DNA of 59,068 nucleotides from Deltaproteobacteria bacterium (GTDB taxonomy: Bacteria; Desulfobacterota; SM23-61): positions 1 to 59,068 of the forward strand of contig VGSF01000020.1 in NCBI GenBank assembly GCA_016875165.1. The letters run 5' to 3'. Shown here piece after piece: positions 17,221 through 26,407 of this stretch. The notes beneath the pieces were generated by a model. That model worked only from the letters and a program-made list of their open reading frames with translations, searched no databases and had not been told where the DNA came from. Every line of letters starts with the position of its first letter. Positions within the stretch are counted from its first letter, which is position 1. Made by a program: the position numbers and the translations under genes.

Positions 17221-18567
17221 TTATTCTGAAAGTTCGGCTACTCGTCTTTCCACCAGAGTCCGCATTTCATTCAGACGCTCTAATGATCTGGCTTCGAAGC
17301 GCAGGACCAGCGCGGGTTGAGTGTTGGAGGCCCGCACAAGACCCCAGCCGTCGGCAAAAAGGACACGGACGCCGTCCACGTCCACTATAGGATATTCCTT
17401 GCGGAAAGACTCCTTGACCTTTTCCACCAGCTCGAATTTTCGATCGTCCGGGCAATCCACGCGGATTTCGGGGGTGGAGAAGGTTTTCGGCAGGTCGCTC
17501 AGAAGTTCCGGAATGGTTTTTTCCGTCCGGGAAAGGATTTCCAGCAAGCGGCAGGAAGCGTATATGGCGTCATCGTAACCGAAATAGCGGTCGGCGAAAA
17601 AAATATGCCCGCTCATCTCTCCCCCCAGGAGGGCTTTCTCCTCCCTCATCTTGCTTTTGATCAAAGAATGTCCGGCCCGCCACATGATTCCCCGGCCCCC
17701 ATGCCTGGCAATGTCGTCGTAAAGGTTCTGCGAGCATTTCACCTCGGATACGATGATGGCCCCCGGGTGGTTACGCAAAACTTCCCGGGCAAAGAGAATC
17801 AACAACTGGTCTCCCCAGATGATGTTTCCGAGATGGTCAACAACGCCGATGCGGTCGGCGTCCCCGTCATAACCAATCCCCACTTCCGCTGCGGTCTCCT
17901 GCATCCTGGCGATCAGATCTTTCATGTTTTCGGGGATAGTCGGGTCGGGATGGTGGTTGGGGAACCGCCCGTCCACCTGGGAATAAAGGTCTTCCACCAT
18001 GCAGCCCAGATCCCGTAAGATTTTGGGCGCTACCGCACCACCGGTTCCGTTGCCGCTATCCACCACCACCTTGATTTTTCTACTTATGTTGATATTTTGC
18101 AGAATGAAATTTTGATAGACCGGAATGATTTCCTGGGAAGAGACCGAACCTTTTCCCTCAATAAATTTTCCGGCCTCGGCAATCTTCCGTAAATTCTGGA
18201 TCTCCTCGCCGTAGATCGTATCTTTCCCTACGCAGACCTTGAAACCATTGAACTCGGGGGGATTATGGCTGCCGGTGATCATTACTCCACCCTCCCGGTC
18301 GAGGTGAAAAAGCGAAAAATAGAAAACCGGGGTTGGGCAAACCCCGATGTCCACAACATCCAGTCCGCCCGAAACCATTCCTTGAACCAGGGGATCACGG
18401 AATCTCGGGGAGCTCAACCTGCCATCCCTTCCCACAACAACCCTGCGTTTTCCCCGGTGAGACAGGTAGGTAGCAAAAGCCTGCCCGAGGAGGTGCACTA
18501 AATTGTCGTCTAAATCCTGGTCAACCACCCCGCGGATGTCATATTCCCTAAAAATCCTTGGGTTCAT
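17221..18567 (-). CDS. Phosphomannomutase/phosphoglucomutase
   Basis: A 448-residue alpha-D-phosphohexomutase that interconverts hexose 6- and 1-phosphates (AlgC/ManB type). Domain 1 carries the phosphoserine loop MITGSHNPPEFNG near residue 97, domain 3 the metal loop YDGDADRIG, and domain 3/4 the sugar-binding GGEMSGHIFFAD. The C-terminal phosphate loop reads RASNTQPALVLRFEA. The start at MNPRIFREYDIRGV follows AGGAG at a good distance. Together with manC it would convert mannose 6-phosphate to GDP-mannose. Substrate preference between glucose and mannose cannot be read from sequence, so no gene symbol is given. Confidence 0.93.
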   Translation of the reverse strand: MNPRIFREYDIRGVVDQDLDDNLVHLLGQAFATYLSHRGKRRVVVGRDGRLSSPRFRDPLVQGMVSGGLDVVDIGVCPTPVFYFSLFHLDREGGVMITGSHNPPEFNGFKVCVGKDTIYGEEIQNLRKIAEAGKFIEGKGSVSSQEIIPVYQNFILQNINISRKIKVVVDSGNGTGGAVAPKILRDLGCMVEDLYSQVDGRFPNHHPDPTIPENMKDLIARMQETAAEVGIGYDGDADRIGVVDHLGNIIWGDQLLILFAREVLRNHPGAIIVSEVKCSQNLYDDIARHGGRGIMWRAGHSLIKSKMREEKALLGGEMSGHIFFADRYFGYDDAIYASCRLLEILSRTEKTIPELLSDLPKTFSTPEIRVDCPDDRKFELVEKVKESFRKEYPIVDVDGVRVLFADGWGLVRASNTQPALVLRFEARSLERLNEMRTLVERRVAELSE

Positions 18568-18593
18568 AATACTCCTTTTTAAAAAAATAAGGA

Positions 18594-19030
18594 TCATCTC
18601 CAAATTAATACCGACGCATTAAATAACCTGTCATTGCGAGGAGTGGAACGACGAAGCAATCCCATGAAGAATGAGATTGCCGCGCCCCTTGGGCTCGCAA
18701 TGACTTGTAAAGACATTTATTACGCTCGTATTAGTTGATCAAATTTTTAATGAAAGCCTACCAAGGGCCCGGAAGGAAAGGTCCTGCCTTGGCAGGACGC
18801 CGCAAGCATCGGCGGGATATCCACTTTCCATAAACCCAGAGCTTACCTTCCGCAAAGCGCAGCGGGGGTGAGGAAACAAAGCTTCGAAGAAATTGCAGAC
18901 TCCCCCGCCAAAGCTTAGGAGAGATATGTGCCTCATGATTGCAAGCAATATGACTTTCCTTCCGGGCCCCTGAAATCACTGTCCATTTTAAATATGCCAG
19001 CTCTTTGGCCCTCAACTAATTTGGCGATGA
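18594..19030. mobile_element. Class D foldback element D1, interrupted by C2
   Basis: The outer termini are TCATCTCCAAATTA (then the inserted C2, then GTTGATCAA) and TCAACTAATTTGGCGATGA. With C2 removed, the length is about 311 bp. The inner stem is AAGGGCCCGGAAGGAAAG with CTTTCCTTCCGGGCCCC. The word GCAAGCATCGGCGGG is shared with D2 and resembles a motif in class E. Open frames across it are preserved by chance and have no family resemblance. Confidence 0.75.
18605..18733. mobile_element. Class C element C2 nested in D1
   Basis: Nearly identical to C1. It is inserted within the 19-bp left terminal repeat of D1, between CTCCAAATTA and GTTGATCAA, and is flanked by TTA (18605-18607 and 18731-18733). 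This shows that C moved after D was in place. Confidence 0.8.
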
Positions 19031-19106
19031 CTCAAAAATAATCATAATTTACGATAATTTAGCATATCTTAGAGATGGAGGTCAACCGGAAAAAAAGTTG
19101 CGGTTT

Positions 19107-19408
19107 CTTGCCCTCCTTCGCTTTTAAATAAATTGATTAATTCACCGTGATAGACGAAGCCCGGACGGGAGGGGGAATCTCTCGGGAGCACAAGGCAGCA
19201 TTTCTTTCATTGGTAAGGGCGGGGCTTCCCTCCATGATGCCCTGCCTTCCTTCGATCCCGCCTTTTCTTTGCGGAAGAAAAACACGGGCTATTGTCCAAT
19301 CTTTTTCCCGCCGGTGCTCCCTCTTTCATCCCCCTCCCGTCCGGGATTCGCCTATCATTTGGAATTATTGAATTTATTTAAAAGTGAAAGTGGGCACCCA
19401 TTAAAAGA
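19107..19408. mobile_element. Class F foldback element F2
   Basis: Outer ends CTTGCCCTCCTTCGCTTTTA and AAAAGTGAAAGTGGGCA are inverted, and the inversion extends through TAAATAAATT. A perfect inner stem pairs 19160-19176 (CCCGGACGGGAGGGGGA) with 19329-19345. The flanks TTGCGGTTT and GTGCGGTTT suggest a decayed duplication if the right end lies near 19408. The 74-codon frame inside is probably not a gene. Confidence 0.6.
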
Positions 19409-19420
19409 GTGCGGTTTTGC

Positions 19421-19449
19421 TTGACAACCTCAAGTTTTTTATTAACAAT
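19421..19449 (+). promoter_or_regulatory. Possible sigma-70 promoter upstream of pycB
   Basis: TTGACA at 19421-19426 is followed after 16-17 bases by TAACAA/AACAAT. The -35 box is perfect and the -10 box is weak. It points towards pycB but lies about 320 bp upstream, with class A copy A5 in between. Confidence 0.3.
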
Positions 19450-19538
19450 GTAAAGACCTAAATGTCTGGCAAGGGCCTTTTTCCGCTGGCCGATTAAGTA
19501 AATCATTACAAGAAGAAAAAACATGGCTAACAACGGTT

Positions 19539-19720
19539 GATGGCTTCATAAAAAGTCGGGAAGCCCCTTTCCCCATCATTCCGGCCCCGATTTTCATCGG
19601 GATAAACTCCAGCTGGAATCCAGTTATTTCAAGGAGGTATCAAACCGCTGGACTCCGGTTTTCACTCCCGGATTAAGACATTCCGGGGCAGGCTCAGTGA
19701 CGACTTTTTACGAGTTCATC
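19539..19720. mobile_element. Class A inverted-repeat element, copy A5, with perfect target duplication
   Basis: Starts GATGGCTTCATAAAAAGTCG and ends CGACTTTTTACGAGTTCATC. The left flank CAACGGTT and the right flank AACGGTT (preceded by the shared C) form a perfect 7-8 bp duplication. The interior order of modules is inverted relative to A2-A3. It lies 43 bp upstream of the pycB start. Confidence 0.85.
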
Positions 19721-19762
19721 AACGGTTGGCTTTTTTCCGCGTAAAAGAAAGGAGATATAAAT

Positions 19763-21124
19763 ATGGGAATTAAGATAACGGACACCACTTTGCGCGATGC
19801 CCATCAATCTTTAATGGCTACGCGAATGCGCACTGCCGACATTCTCCCGATTGCTAAGGAACTGGACCAGATAGGTTTTTTTTCGCTGGAGGCCTGGGGG
19901 GGCGCTACCTTTGATTCATGCATCCGCTTCCTCAACGAGGACCCATGGGAACGCCTGCGGACTCTCAAGGCCCACATTCCCAACACCCCCCTGCAGATGC
20001 TCCTGCGCGGTCAAAATCTGGTCGGCTACCGTCATTACGCCGACGATGTGGTCGAAGAATTTGTGCGCCTGGCCATTAAGAACGGAGTAAGGATCTTCCG
20101 CATCTTCGATGCCTTAAACGACATTCGCAACATGACTACAGCCATCCATGCGGTTAAAAAAGGAAAAGCCCATGTCCAGGGGGTCATCTGCTATACGGTC
20201 AGCCCGGTGCACACCATAGAAAGCTTTGTCAAGATGGGCCTGGAGCTTGAGGAATTAGGATGCGATTCTCTATGCATTAAGGATATGGCAGGTTTGATTA
20301 CGCCCAAAGCCGCCTCTCAGTTAATCAGCGCTCTGAAGAAAGCTGTGCCGATCCCCATCGACCTGCACAGCCATTGCACCAGCGGCCTGGCTCCCTTCAG
20401 CTACATGGCTGCTGCCCAGGCAGGCGTGGATATTCTGGACACGGCCTTAGGGCCTTTCAGCGGAGGGACTTCCCAGCCGCCCACCGAGTCTTTGGTGGCC
20501 GCCCTTCAGGGGACGGAGTTTGACACGGGGCTGGCTCTCGAACCTCTGGCCAAGCTTAGCGCGTATTTCACCGGCCTGCGGGAAAAATACCATGTCCTAT
20601 TCGATCCCATCGCCGAACGGCCGGACATTAATGTTTTCCTTCACCAGATCCCCGGGGGAATGTTATCCAATCTTCTCTCCCAGCTCAAAGAACAGAACCA
20701 GTCCGGAAAATACAATGAGGTCTTGAAGGAAATTCCCCGGGTAAGGCAGGACCTGGGATTTCCCTCGCTGGTCACCCCCACCTCGCAGATCGTGGGGATG
20801 CAGGCCGTTCTCAACGTACTCTTAGGGAAACGCTACGCCCGGGTGTCCAAGGAGGTGAAGGAATACTGTCTTGGTTTTTACGGAAAGACCCCTGCGCCCA
20901 TCGACCCGGAAATCAAGAAGAAGATCATCGGGAAAGAAATACCCATCGAGGGCCGCCCGGCAGACCAGATCAAACCCCAGCTCGAGGACCTGCGCAAGGA
21001 AGCAGAACAAATGGGGATCCTGAAAAAAGAAGAAGACTTGATTACTTATGCCCTTTACCCCAACGTCGCGCCCAAGTTTCTCCGGGGGGAATTCAAGGAA
21101 GAAGTTCTTCAATGCGCCAAATGA
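19763..21124 (+). CDS. pycB: Pyruvate carboxylase subunit B / oxaloacetate decarboxylase alpha-type carboxyltransferase
   Basis: A 453-residue carboxyltransferase subunit. The HMGL-like barrel starts ITDTTLRDAHQSLMATRMRT with the metal-binding aspartate. The carbamylated-lysine motif CIKDMAGLITPKAA and the metal ligands in IDLHSHCTSG are present, followed by the PYC_OADA domain (about 300-450). No C-terminal biotinyl domain with an AMKM motif is present, so a separate biotin carrier protein is needed. The reaction is carboxyl transfer between biotin and pyruvate/oxaloacetate, serving anaplerosis or a decarboxylase complex. A GAAAGGAG site precedes ATG 19763. The partner genes are not adjacent. 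Confidence 0.88.
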   Translation: MGIKITDTTLRDAHQSLMATRMRTADILPIAKELDQIGFFSLEAWGGATFDSCIRFLNEDPWERLRTLKAHIPNTPLQMLLRGQNLVGYRHYADDVVEEFVRLAIKNGVRIFRIFDALNDIRNMTTAIHAVKKGKAHVQGVICYTVSPVHTIESFVKMGLELEELGCDSLCIKDMAGLITPKAASQLISALKKAVPIPIDLHSHCTSGLAPFSYMAAAQAGVDILDTALGPFSGGTSQPPTESLVAALQGTEFDTGLALEPLAKLSAYFTGLREKYHVLFDPIAERPDINVFLHQIPGGMLSNLLSQLKEQNQSGKYNEVLKEIPRVRQDLGFPSLVTPTSQIVGMQAVLNVLLGKRYARVSKEVKEYCLGFYGKTPAPIDPEIKKKIIGKEIPIEGRPADQIKPQLEDLRKEAEQMGILKKEEDLITYALYPNVAPKFLRGEFKEEVLQCAK

Positions 21125-21185
21125 CAGCTCCGCCAGCCCCTGCCCAAAGCCGGATCAAAAATTAAGTTTTGTATTTTATTCTTTG

Positions 21186-21451
21186 GTAACACTTTAGCTC
21201 TTTGAAAAAAGGTGTGTTGTAAAGGCCAAGGGATTCCAGGGGCCGGGGGCCAGAGCGGAACGTTTGGAATCATAAGGCGCTTATTTCTCCGCATATGGGG
21301 CGGGCAAGAACCCCCGCCTCCTCCGGAGGAAAAGATCTTCTGCCCTCGTGGCCAAGCGCAAACCCAACCGATGCTTCCGGCACGTTCCGCTCTAACCCCC
21401 GGCCCTCAGCAAAGGCTTTTATACCATTTTTTCAAGTCGCTAAACTGCTAC
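21186..21451. mobile_element. Class E foldback element, copy E3
   Basis: Termini GTAACACTTTAGCTCTTTG and TTCAAGTCGCTAAACTGCTAC are inverted. The inner stem is GGGCCGGGGGCCAGAGCGGA with CCGCTCTAACCCCCGGCCC. Between them lie a CCCCCGCCTCCTCCGGAGG segment and the word CCGATGCTTCCGGC. Nearly identical to E4 at 55155-55420. Confidence 0.8.
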
Positions 21452-21463
21452 ATTCTTTGTTAT

Positions 21464-21609
21464 TTGAGGCTCTTGCAAAACTCGTCTTCTTGCCCGAAGG
21501 TTGTCATTCCGGGCAAGCGGAGCGCGACCCGGAATCCAGGTTTTTTAAGCAATTCTGGATTCCGGCTTTCGCCGGAATGACGGCCTTGAAGACTTTTGCA
21601 AGAACCTCA
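21464..21609. mobile_element. Class B inverted-repeat element, copy B1
   Basis: Ends TGAGGCTCTTGCAAAACTCG and GACTTTTGCAAGAACCTCA are inverted. The core carries the same GGAATCCAG/TCCGGCTTTCGCCGGAATGAC palindrome words as class A, but the termini differ. It lies about 40 bp upstream of hisI. Confidence 0.72.
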
Positions 21610-21650
21610 CCTGTTACCTGGCGAATATTTTTTTGTTTCGGGGAGTTTTT

Positions 21651-22034
21651 ATGAAAAATTTGGAAATTGATTTTGCCAGAGGGCAGGGGCTGATCCCGGC
21701 TATCGTCCAGGATTATAAAACAGGTGAAGTCTTGATGGTCGCTTACATGAACGCCGAGAGCTTCGCCAAAACTCAGGAGACGGGCAAGGCCTGTTTCTGG
21801 TCCCGTTCCCGCAAGAAACTCTGGCTCAAGGGGGAAATCTCGGGCCATGTGCAGGTCGTTAAAGAGATCTTCGTTGATTGCGATAATGACGCCCTCCTGC
21901 TGAAAGTGGAGCAAGTCGGCGGAGCTGCCTGCCATACCGGCTACCGCTCGTGTTTCTATCGTCAAATTGTGAACGGTGGGGCGGAGGAAGTGGGGGAGCG
22001 CATGTTTGACCCCAAGGAGGTTTACGGTGGATAA
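21651..22034 (+). CDS. hisI: Phosphoribosyl-AMP cyclohydrolase HisI
   Basis: A 127-residue enzyme that opens the purine ring of phosphoribosyl-AMP in histidine synthesis. It shows [15 protein letters not shown], the [18 protein letters not shown] substrate segment, the metal-binding [11 protein letters not shown] and the zinc-site region [12 protein letters not shown]. There is no HisE (pyrophosphohydrolase) domain, so it is the monofunctional form. ATG 21651 follows GGGGAG; the frame extends six codons further without support. The stop overlaps the hisG start region, so the two are coupled. Confidence 0.95.
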   Translation: MKNLEIDFARGQGLIPAIVQDYKTGEVLMVAYMNAESFAKTQETGKACFWSRSRKKLWLKGEISGHVQVVKEIFVDCDNDALLLKVEQVGGAACHTGYRSCFYRQIVNGGAEEVGERMFDPKEVYGG

Positions 22035-22905
22035 AAAATTATTGAAGTTGGGCATTCCCAAGGGCAGCCTGGAGAAGGCTACCATTGAACTTTTTCAGAA
22101 AGCCGGCTGGGTGATCAAAGTGAGCTCGCGGAATTACTTTCCCGCGGTCGATGACCTCCAGCTCTCCTGCGCCCTGATCCGCGCCCAGGAGATAGCCCAT
22201 TACGTTGAAGAAGGCGCCCTGGATGCAGCCATCACGGGTAAGGACTGGGTGATGGAAAACAACAGCGATGTCGAAGAAGTCCAGGAATTGATCTATTCCA
22301 AGGAAAGCCCGCGCCCGGCCCGCTGGGTCCTGGTGGTCACAGAGGATTCCCCCATCAAGCGGCTGGAAGATATGGAGGGGAAAAAGATAGCCACCGAACT
22401 CGTTTCCTTCACCCGGCGCTACTTTGCCGAAAAAGGCATCAGTGTCAAAGTGGAGTTTTCCTGGGGGACGACCGAAGCCAAAGTTGTGGAAGGATTGGTG
22501 GATGCCATCGTGGACGTTACCGAGACCGGCTCAACCATCCGGGCGCATGGCCTGCGCATCGTCCACGAGCTCATGCAATCCACTCCCCGTTTGATTGCCA
22601 ACAAGGAATCGTGGAAGGATCCCTGGAAGAAAGAGAAAATCCAGCAAATTGCCATCCTGCTCAAAGCCGCCTTGGGCGCGGATAGGATGGTCGGTTTGAA
22701 GATGAACATTCCCCAGAAATATTTGGAGGAAGTGGTGGCCGTCCTTCCCTGTCTGAATGCCCCGACCATTGCTTCTTTGTATCAGACCGATTGGTATTCT
22801 GTGGAAGTGGTAGTGCGGGAAGAGGTTGTTCGAGAGCTTATCCCCGTATTATTGAAGAAGGGCGCAGAGGGGATCATCGAGTATACTTTAAATAAAGTAA
22901 TCTGA
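22027..22905 (+). CDS. hisG: ATP phosphoribosyltransferase HisG (long form)
   Basis: A 292-residue first enzyme of histidine biosynthesis, condensing ATP and PRPP. It shows [12 protein letters not shown] at the start, the [10 protein letters not shown] region, a PRPP-site segment [19 protein letters not shown] and a C-terminal ACT-like regulatory domain (about 215-290). The domain makes it the long form, which is feedback-inhibited by histidine and needs no HisZ. The GTG at 22027 is chosen because AAGGAGG lies six bases upstream and homology starts there; it overlaps the hisI stop by eight bases. The larger upstream frame is a shadow within hisI. Confidence 0.95.
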   Translation: MDKKLLKLGIPKGSLEKATIELFQKAGWVIKVSSRNYFPAVDDLQLSCALIRAQEIAHYVEEGALDAAITGKDWVMENNSDVEEVQELIYSKESPRPARWVLVVTEDSPIKRLEDMEGKKIATELVSFTRRYFAEKGISVKVEFSWGTTEAKVVEGLVDAIVDVTETGSTIRAHGLRIVHELMQSTPRLIANKESWKDPWKKEKIQQIAILLKAALGADRMVGLKMNIPQKYLEEVVAVLPCLNAPTIASLYQTDWYSVEVVVREEVVRELIPVLLKKGAEGIIEYTLNKVI

Positions 22906-23638
22906 CCTTTATTTTTTTGTTGACATTTTTGGGTAAGTTAATTTAAACTCATTCCGTTCGTAGCCCACGCCTCTCTCTAAAACAAAATTAGATAATGAAC
23001 TTGGCCTTGATCTTTTGGTCGGGGAAGGTGTTCATTTGCAAGAACCAAAAAAACCTGCCTATCAACCGGGAAGAGAATAGACGTTTATCCCGAGAAAATG
23101 TTCCTTATCCTTATGAGTCGGCTTTTAAGCTTTAATAAAGTGAACGGCAAATAGATTATCATTGCGAGGAGTCGGTCTTAGGCCGATTTTCCGTTAAATA
23201 TATTTTATGTCAAATTCATTAAGTCGTTCATTAAATAAGGCTTGAGATATAGATTCTATCAACCCTGGTTATCCTTACAAATCCATTTATAGTGAACGGC
23301 AAAAGAAAGTAGTCATTTAAATAGCCCAGCATCGCTCGCTCTAAATAGTCTCCATCCGGAAACTCAACGTTTCCCCTCCCCCTTCGACGGGGGAGGGGAG
23401 GGTGGGGGTGATAAGGGGTTAAAATTTCTATGACTTCCATTTTAATCCCCCTCACCCCAACCCTCTCCCGCAAGGGGAGAGGGGGTTTCCGGATGAGAAC
23501 TAAATAGTCTGAAAAGATAAGTCGTCGAGGAATGTCTTGGGGCGATGGATGGCAATTTCCGGGATTCCGTTTCCCCCCCAAGACCTTGGGCAATTGTTAA
23601 TTCCTTTTCCCAAATGAATCATTAGGGAGCCATGAAAC
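22906..23638. other. 733-bp non-coding gap between hisG and the transporter operon
   Basis: The gap holds an AT-rich stretch with TTGACA near 22919, a short CATTGCGAGGAGTCGG half of the class C-type interior near 23160, and the class H element at 23341-23510. The words AGTGAACGGCAAA occur twice (near 23140 and 23290). No coding frame or RNA fold was recognised. Confidence 0.5.
23341..23510. mobile_element. Class H G/C-rich inverted-repeat element with 11-bp target duplication
   Basis: The element at 23352-23499 begins CCATCCGGAAACTC and ends GTTTCCGGATGAGAA. It contains CCCCTCCCCCTTCGACGGGG and CCCTCTCCCGCAAGGGGAG hairpins. CTAAATAGTCT occurs exactly at 23341-23351 and 23500-23510, a perfect 11-bp duplication. 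Non-coding. Confidence 0.8.
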
Positions 23639-24448
23639 ATGAGCATCTCAGATGGAATTCAATTACAGGTGAAGGACCTGCATATGTCCTTCGGGGGAGT
23701 GAAAGCCCTGCGGGGAGTTTCCCTGGAAGTCCGGAAAGGAGAAATCTTTTCCATCATCGGGCCCAACGGCGCCGGGAAAACGGTTCTCCTGAATTGCATC
23801 AATGGTCTTTACCACCCCCAGGAAGGCCAAATCTTTTTCGAAGGGAAAGAGATTACCAATTTACGACCTTATCAGCGGGCCAAAATGGGGATCTCCCGGA
23901 CATTCCAGAAGATCGAACTTTTTAAAGGCACAACGGTGCTGGATAATATCCGCCTGGGCCGCCATATTCACCTCAAAACAGGATTGCTAAGCGGCTCTAT
24001 TTATTTTGGCAAGACAGCCCGTGAGGAGGTCGAGCACCGGGATTTTATTGAACGGGAAATAATCGACCTTCTGGAAATTGAACATATTCGGGACAAGATG
24101 GTAGGCATGCTTCCCTATGGTCTGCAAAAAAGGGTTGAACTGGCCAGGGCCTTGGCCTTAAATCCCAAGATTATTTTATTGGATGAACCCCTGGCCGGCC
24201 TGAACTTAGAGGAAGTGGAGGATATGGCCCGGTTTATCCTGGATATCAACGAAGAAGAACGGTGGCAGACAACCTGTGTGCTGGTCGAGCACGATATGGG
24301 CGTGGTAATGGATATTTCCCACCGAGTAATGGCTCTTAACTTTGGCGAGAAGATCGCGGACGGAACCCCTGCGGAGGTTCAGCACAATACCCAAGTGATT
24401 AAAGCCTATCTGGGTGAGGCGGAGGATCTTTATGTCTCACGGCGCTAA
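23639..24448 (+). CDS. Branched-chain-type ABC transporter ATPase (LivG-like)
   Basis: A 269-residue cytoplasmic ATPase of the HAAT (hydrophobic amino acid/organic acid) uptake class. It shows Walker A IGPNGAGKTVLLNCINGLY, a Q-loop in ISRTFQKIELF, a signature-like LPYGLQKRVELARAL (variant of LSGGQ), Walker B IILLDEPLAGLN, the H-loop EHDMG and a typical LivG tail ending in KAYLGE. The ATG at 23639 follows GGGAG. The gene overlaps the downstream acyl-CoA synthetase by 17 bases. It would pair with the LivF-like ATPase at 30604. Confidence 0.93.
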   Translation: MSISDGIQLQVKDLHMSFGGVKALRGVSLEVRKGEIFSIIGPNGAGKTVLLNCINGLYHPQEGQIFFEGKEITNLRPYQRAKMGISRTFQKIELFKGTTVLDNIRLGRHIHLKTGLLSGSIYFGKTAREEVEHRDFIEREIIDLLEIEHIRDKMVGMLPYGLQKRVELARALALNPKIILLDEPLAGLNLEEVEDMARFILDINEEERWQTTCVLVEHDMGVVMDISHRVMALNFGEKIADGTPAEVQHNTQVIKAYLGEAEDLYVSRR

Positions 24449-26366
24449 GTGGAAAGAAATTGAGATTACCAAAGATTTAACGATCCCCAAACTCTTTCTC
24501 CAATCCGCCAGGAAGTACTGGGATAAAAAAGTGGCCATGCGGGAGAAGGAATTTGGCATCTGGGTGCCCATCACCTGGAAAGAATATTATGAAAATGTCA
24601 GGCGGATCGCTCTGGGCCTGGTTTCCCTGGGGCTGGAGAAGGAAGATAAGGTGGCCCTGATCGGAGACAACCGTCCGGAAGCTCTCTGGGCCGAGATGGC
24701 CGCCATGTGTGTCGGCGCCGTGGGTATATGGCTATTCCAGGATTCTCTGATCGATGAAGTTTCCTACATCATCGACCATTCCGACGCCAAATTGATGGTG
24801 GGCGAGGGCCAGGAAGAGGCGGATAAATGCCTGCGGATCAAAGACAAATGCCCCAAGTTAAAGCGCATGATCTGGGACGACCCCAAAGGCATGAGGGGCT
24901 ACGATGATCCCGTTCTCATCAGCCTCAAAGAGGTGATGAAAATGGGGGAGGAACTGGAAAAGAAAGAACCCGGCCTGTTTGAAGATCTAATCATGAAAGG
25001 GAAAGGAGATGATATCTGTCTCCTCTTCTATACTTCGGGAACCACCGCCCTTCCCAAAGGGGCCCTTCTGACCCATTACAACATGTTAACCATGGGCCTG
25101 AACCTGATGCGGGTGGATCCTTATTTTGAAACAGACGATTTTGTTTCCTACCTCCCTTTTGCCTGGATCGGGGAGCAGATGATGTCGCTCTCCTGCGGCA
25201 TTCAGGCCGGGTTTACCCTTAATTTTCCGGAGGAGCCCGAGACCGCCCAGGAAAATATCCGGGAAATTGGCCCCCATATAATGTTTGCTCCCCCGCGCAT
25301 TTACGAACAGATGGTGAGAAATGTCCAGGTCAAATATCTGGATGCCTCCTATTTAAAACGCCAGGCATACGAATTGGCCATGAAGATCGGCTATCAAGTG
25401 GCCGAGATGGAGTTTTCCAAAAAAACTGTTCCCTGGCGCTGGAAAGCGCTCAATTATCTCGCTTATCTTGCCGTACATAAAAAATTGAAAGACCATTTGG
25501 GGCTTTCCCGGATCCGGCACACTTATACGGGAGGAGCCGCGATGGGCCCCGACCATTTCCGTTTCTTCCATGCCCTGGGCGTGAACCTCAAGCAGATTTA
25601 CGGGCAGACGGAAATTGCCGGCATCTCCGTGCTCCACCGGGATGGGGACATCAAGTTCGACACGGTGGGCAGACCCATTCCGGAGACGGAGGTGAAAGTT
25701 ACTTGGGAGGGAGAGATCATCTCCAAGAGTCCATCTGTTTTTCAAGGATATTATAAAATGCCGGAAGAGACCGCCAAAACATTGCGGGATGGATGGCTCC
25801 ATTCCGGGGATACGGGTTTCATCGATACCGATGGCCATCTGGTCGTGTTCGATCGCACCAAAGACGTCATGATCCTTATCGATGGAACAAAATTCGCTCC
25901 CCAGTATTTAGAAACGAGACTCAAATTCAGCCCCTATATCAGGGATGTTTGGGCGATTGGGGACAGCCGGCCCTACGTTACTTGCGTGGTTTGCATCGAC
26001 TATGGGGTTACGGGAAAATGGGCCGAAGATAGGAATATTGCCTACACCAGTTATCCCGAACTTTCCCAGATGTCCGAAGTTTATGAACTGGTCAAAAAAG
26101 AAATCATTAAGATGAATAAGGATTTGCCGAAAGCAGCCAAAATCAAAAAGTTTGTCAACCTCTACAAAGAATTTGATGCCGATGATGAGGAATTGACCCG
26201 CACCCGAAAACTGAGAAGAGCATTCGTCGAAACTCGGTATAAAGATATTCTGGATGGCCTTTATTCAGACAAAGATAGTGTCCATATGGATACGAATATT
26301 ACTTACGAAGATGGAAGAGTGGTGCATATCAAGGCAGACCTTAAGGTGATGGAAGTACCGCAGTAA
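24432..26366 (+). CDS. Long-chain-type acyl-CoA synthetase (AMP-forming)
   Basis: A 644-residue ANL-superfamily ligase that activates a carboxylic acid to its CoA thioester through an acyl-adenylate. It shows the ATP-binding loop LLFYTSGTTALPKGALLTH, the adenylation motif KQIYGQTE, and the hinge region WLHSGDTGFIDTDGHLVVFDRTKD. A long insertion between 330 and 400 is typical of long-chain/FadD15-like members. The start at MSHGAKW follows GGAGG and overlaps the upstream ATPase gene. Its place inside an uptake operon suggests that it activates the imported acid. Fatty or aromatic acid substrates are both possible. Confidence 0.9.
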   Translation: MSHGAKWKEIEITKDLTIPKLFLQSARKYWDKKVAMREKEFGIWVPITWKEYYENVRRIALGLVSLGLEKEDKVALIGDNRPEALWAEMAAMCVGAVGIWLFQDSLIDEVSYIIDHSDAKLMVGEGQEEADKCLRIKDKCPKLKRMIWDDPKGMRGYDDPVLISLKEVMKMGEELEKKEPGLFEDLIMKGKGDDICLLFYTSGTTALPKGALLTHYNMLTMGLNLMRVDPYFETDDFVSYLPFAWIGEQMMSLSCGIQAGFTLNFPEEPETAQENIREIGPHIMFAPPRIYEQMVRNVQVKYLDASYLKRQAYELAMKIGYQVAEMEFSKKTVPWRWKALNYLAYLAVHKKLKDHLGLSRIRHTYTGGAAMGPDHFRFFHALGVNLKQIYGQTEIAGISVLHRDGDIKFDTVGRPIPETEVKVTWEGEIISKSPSVFQGYYKMPEETAKTLRDGWLHSGDTGFIDTDGHLVVFDRTKDVMILIDGTKFAPQYLETRLKFSPYIRDVWAIGDSRPYVTCVVCIDYGVTGKWAEDRNIAYTSYPELSQMSEVYELVKKEIIKMNKDLPKAAKIKKFVNLYKEFDADDEELTRTRKLRRAFVETRYKDILDGLYSDKDSVHMDTNITYEDGRVVHIKADLKVMEVPQ

Positions 26367-26407
26367 AGAGCAATGCAAAATGATCAATTACCAATGATCA
26401 ATTATCC

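Noticed and set aside
19147..19371. 74-codon frame inside class F2
   Set aside because: It spans the inner stem of a foldback element, so the frame is a by-product of the palindrome.
21976..22026. Upstream extension of hisG
   Set aside because: It reads through the end of hisI in another frame; the GTG at 22027 with AAGGAGG fits the family start better.
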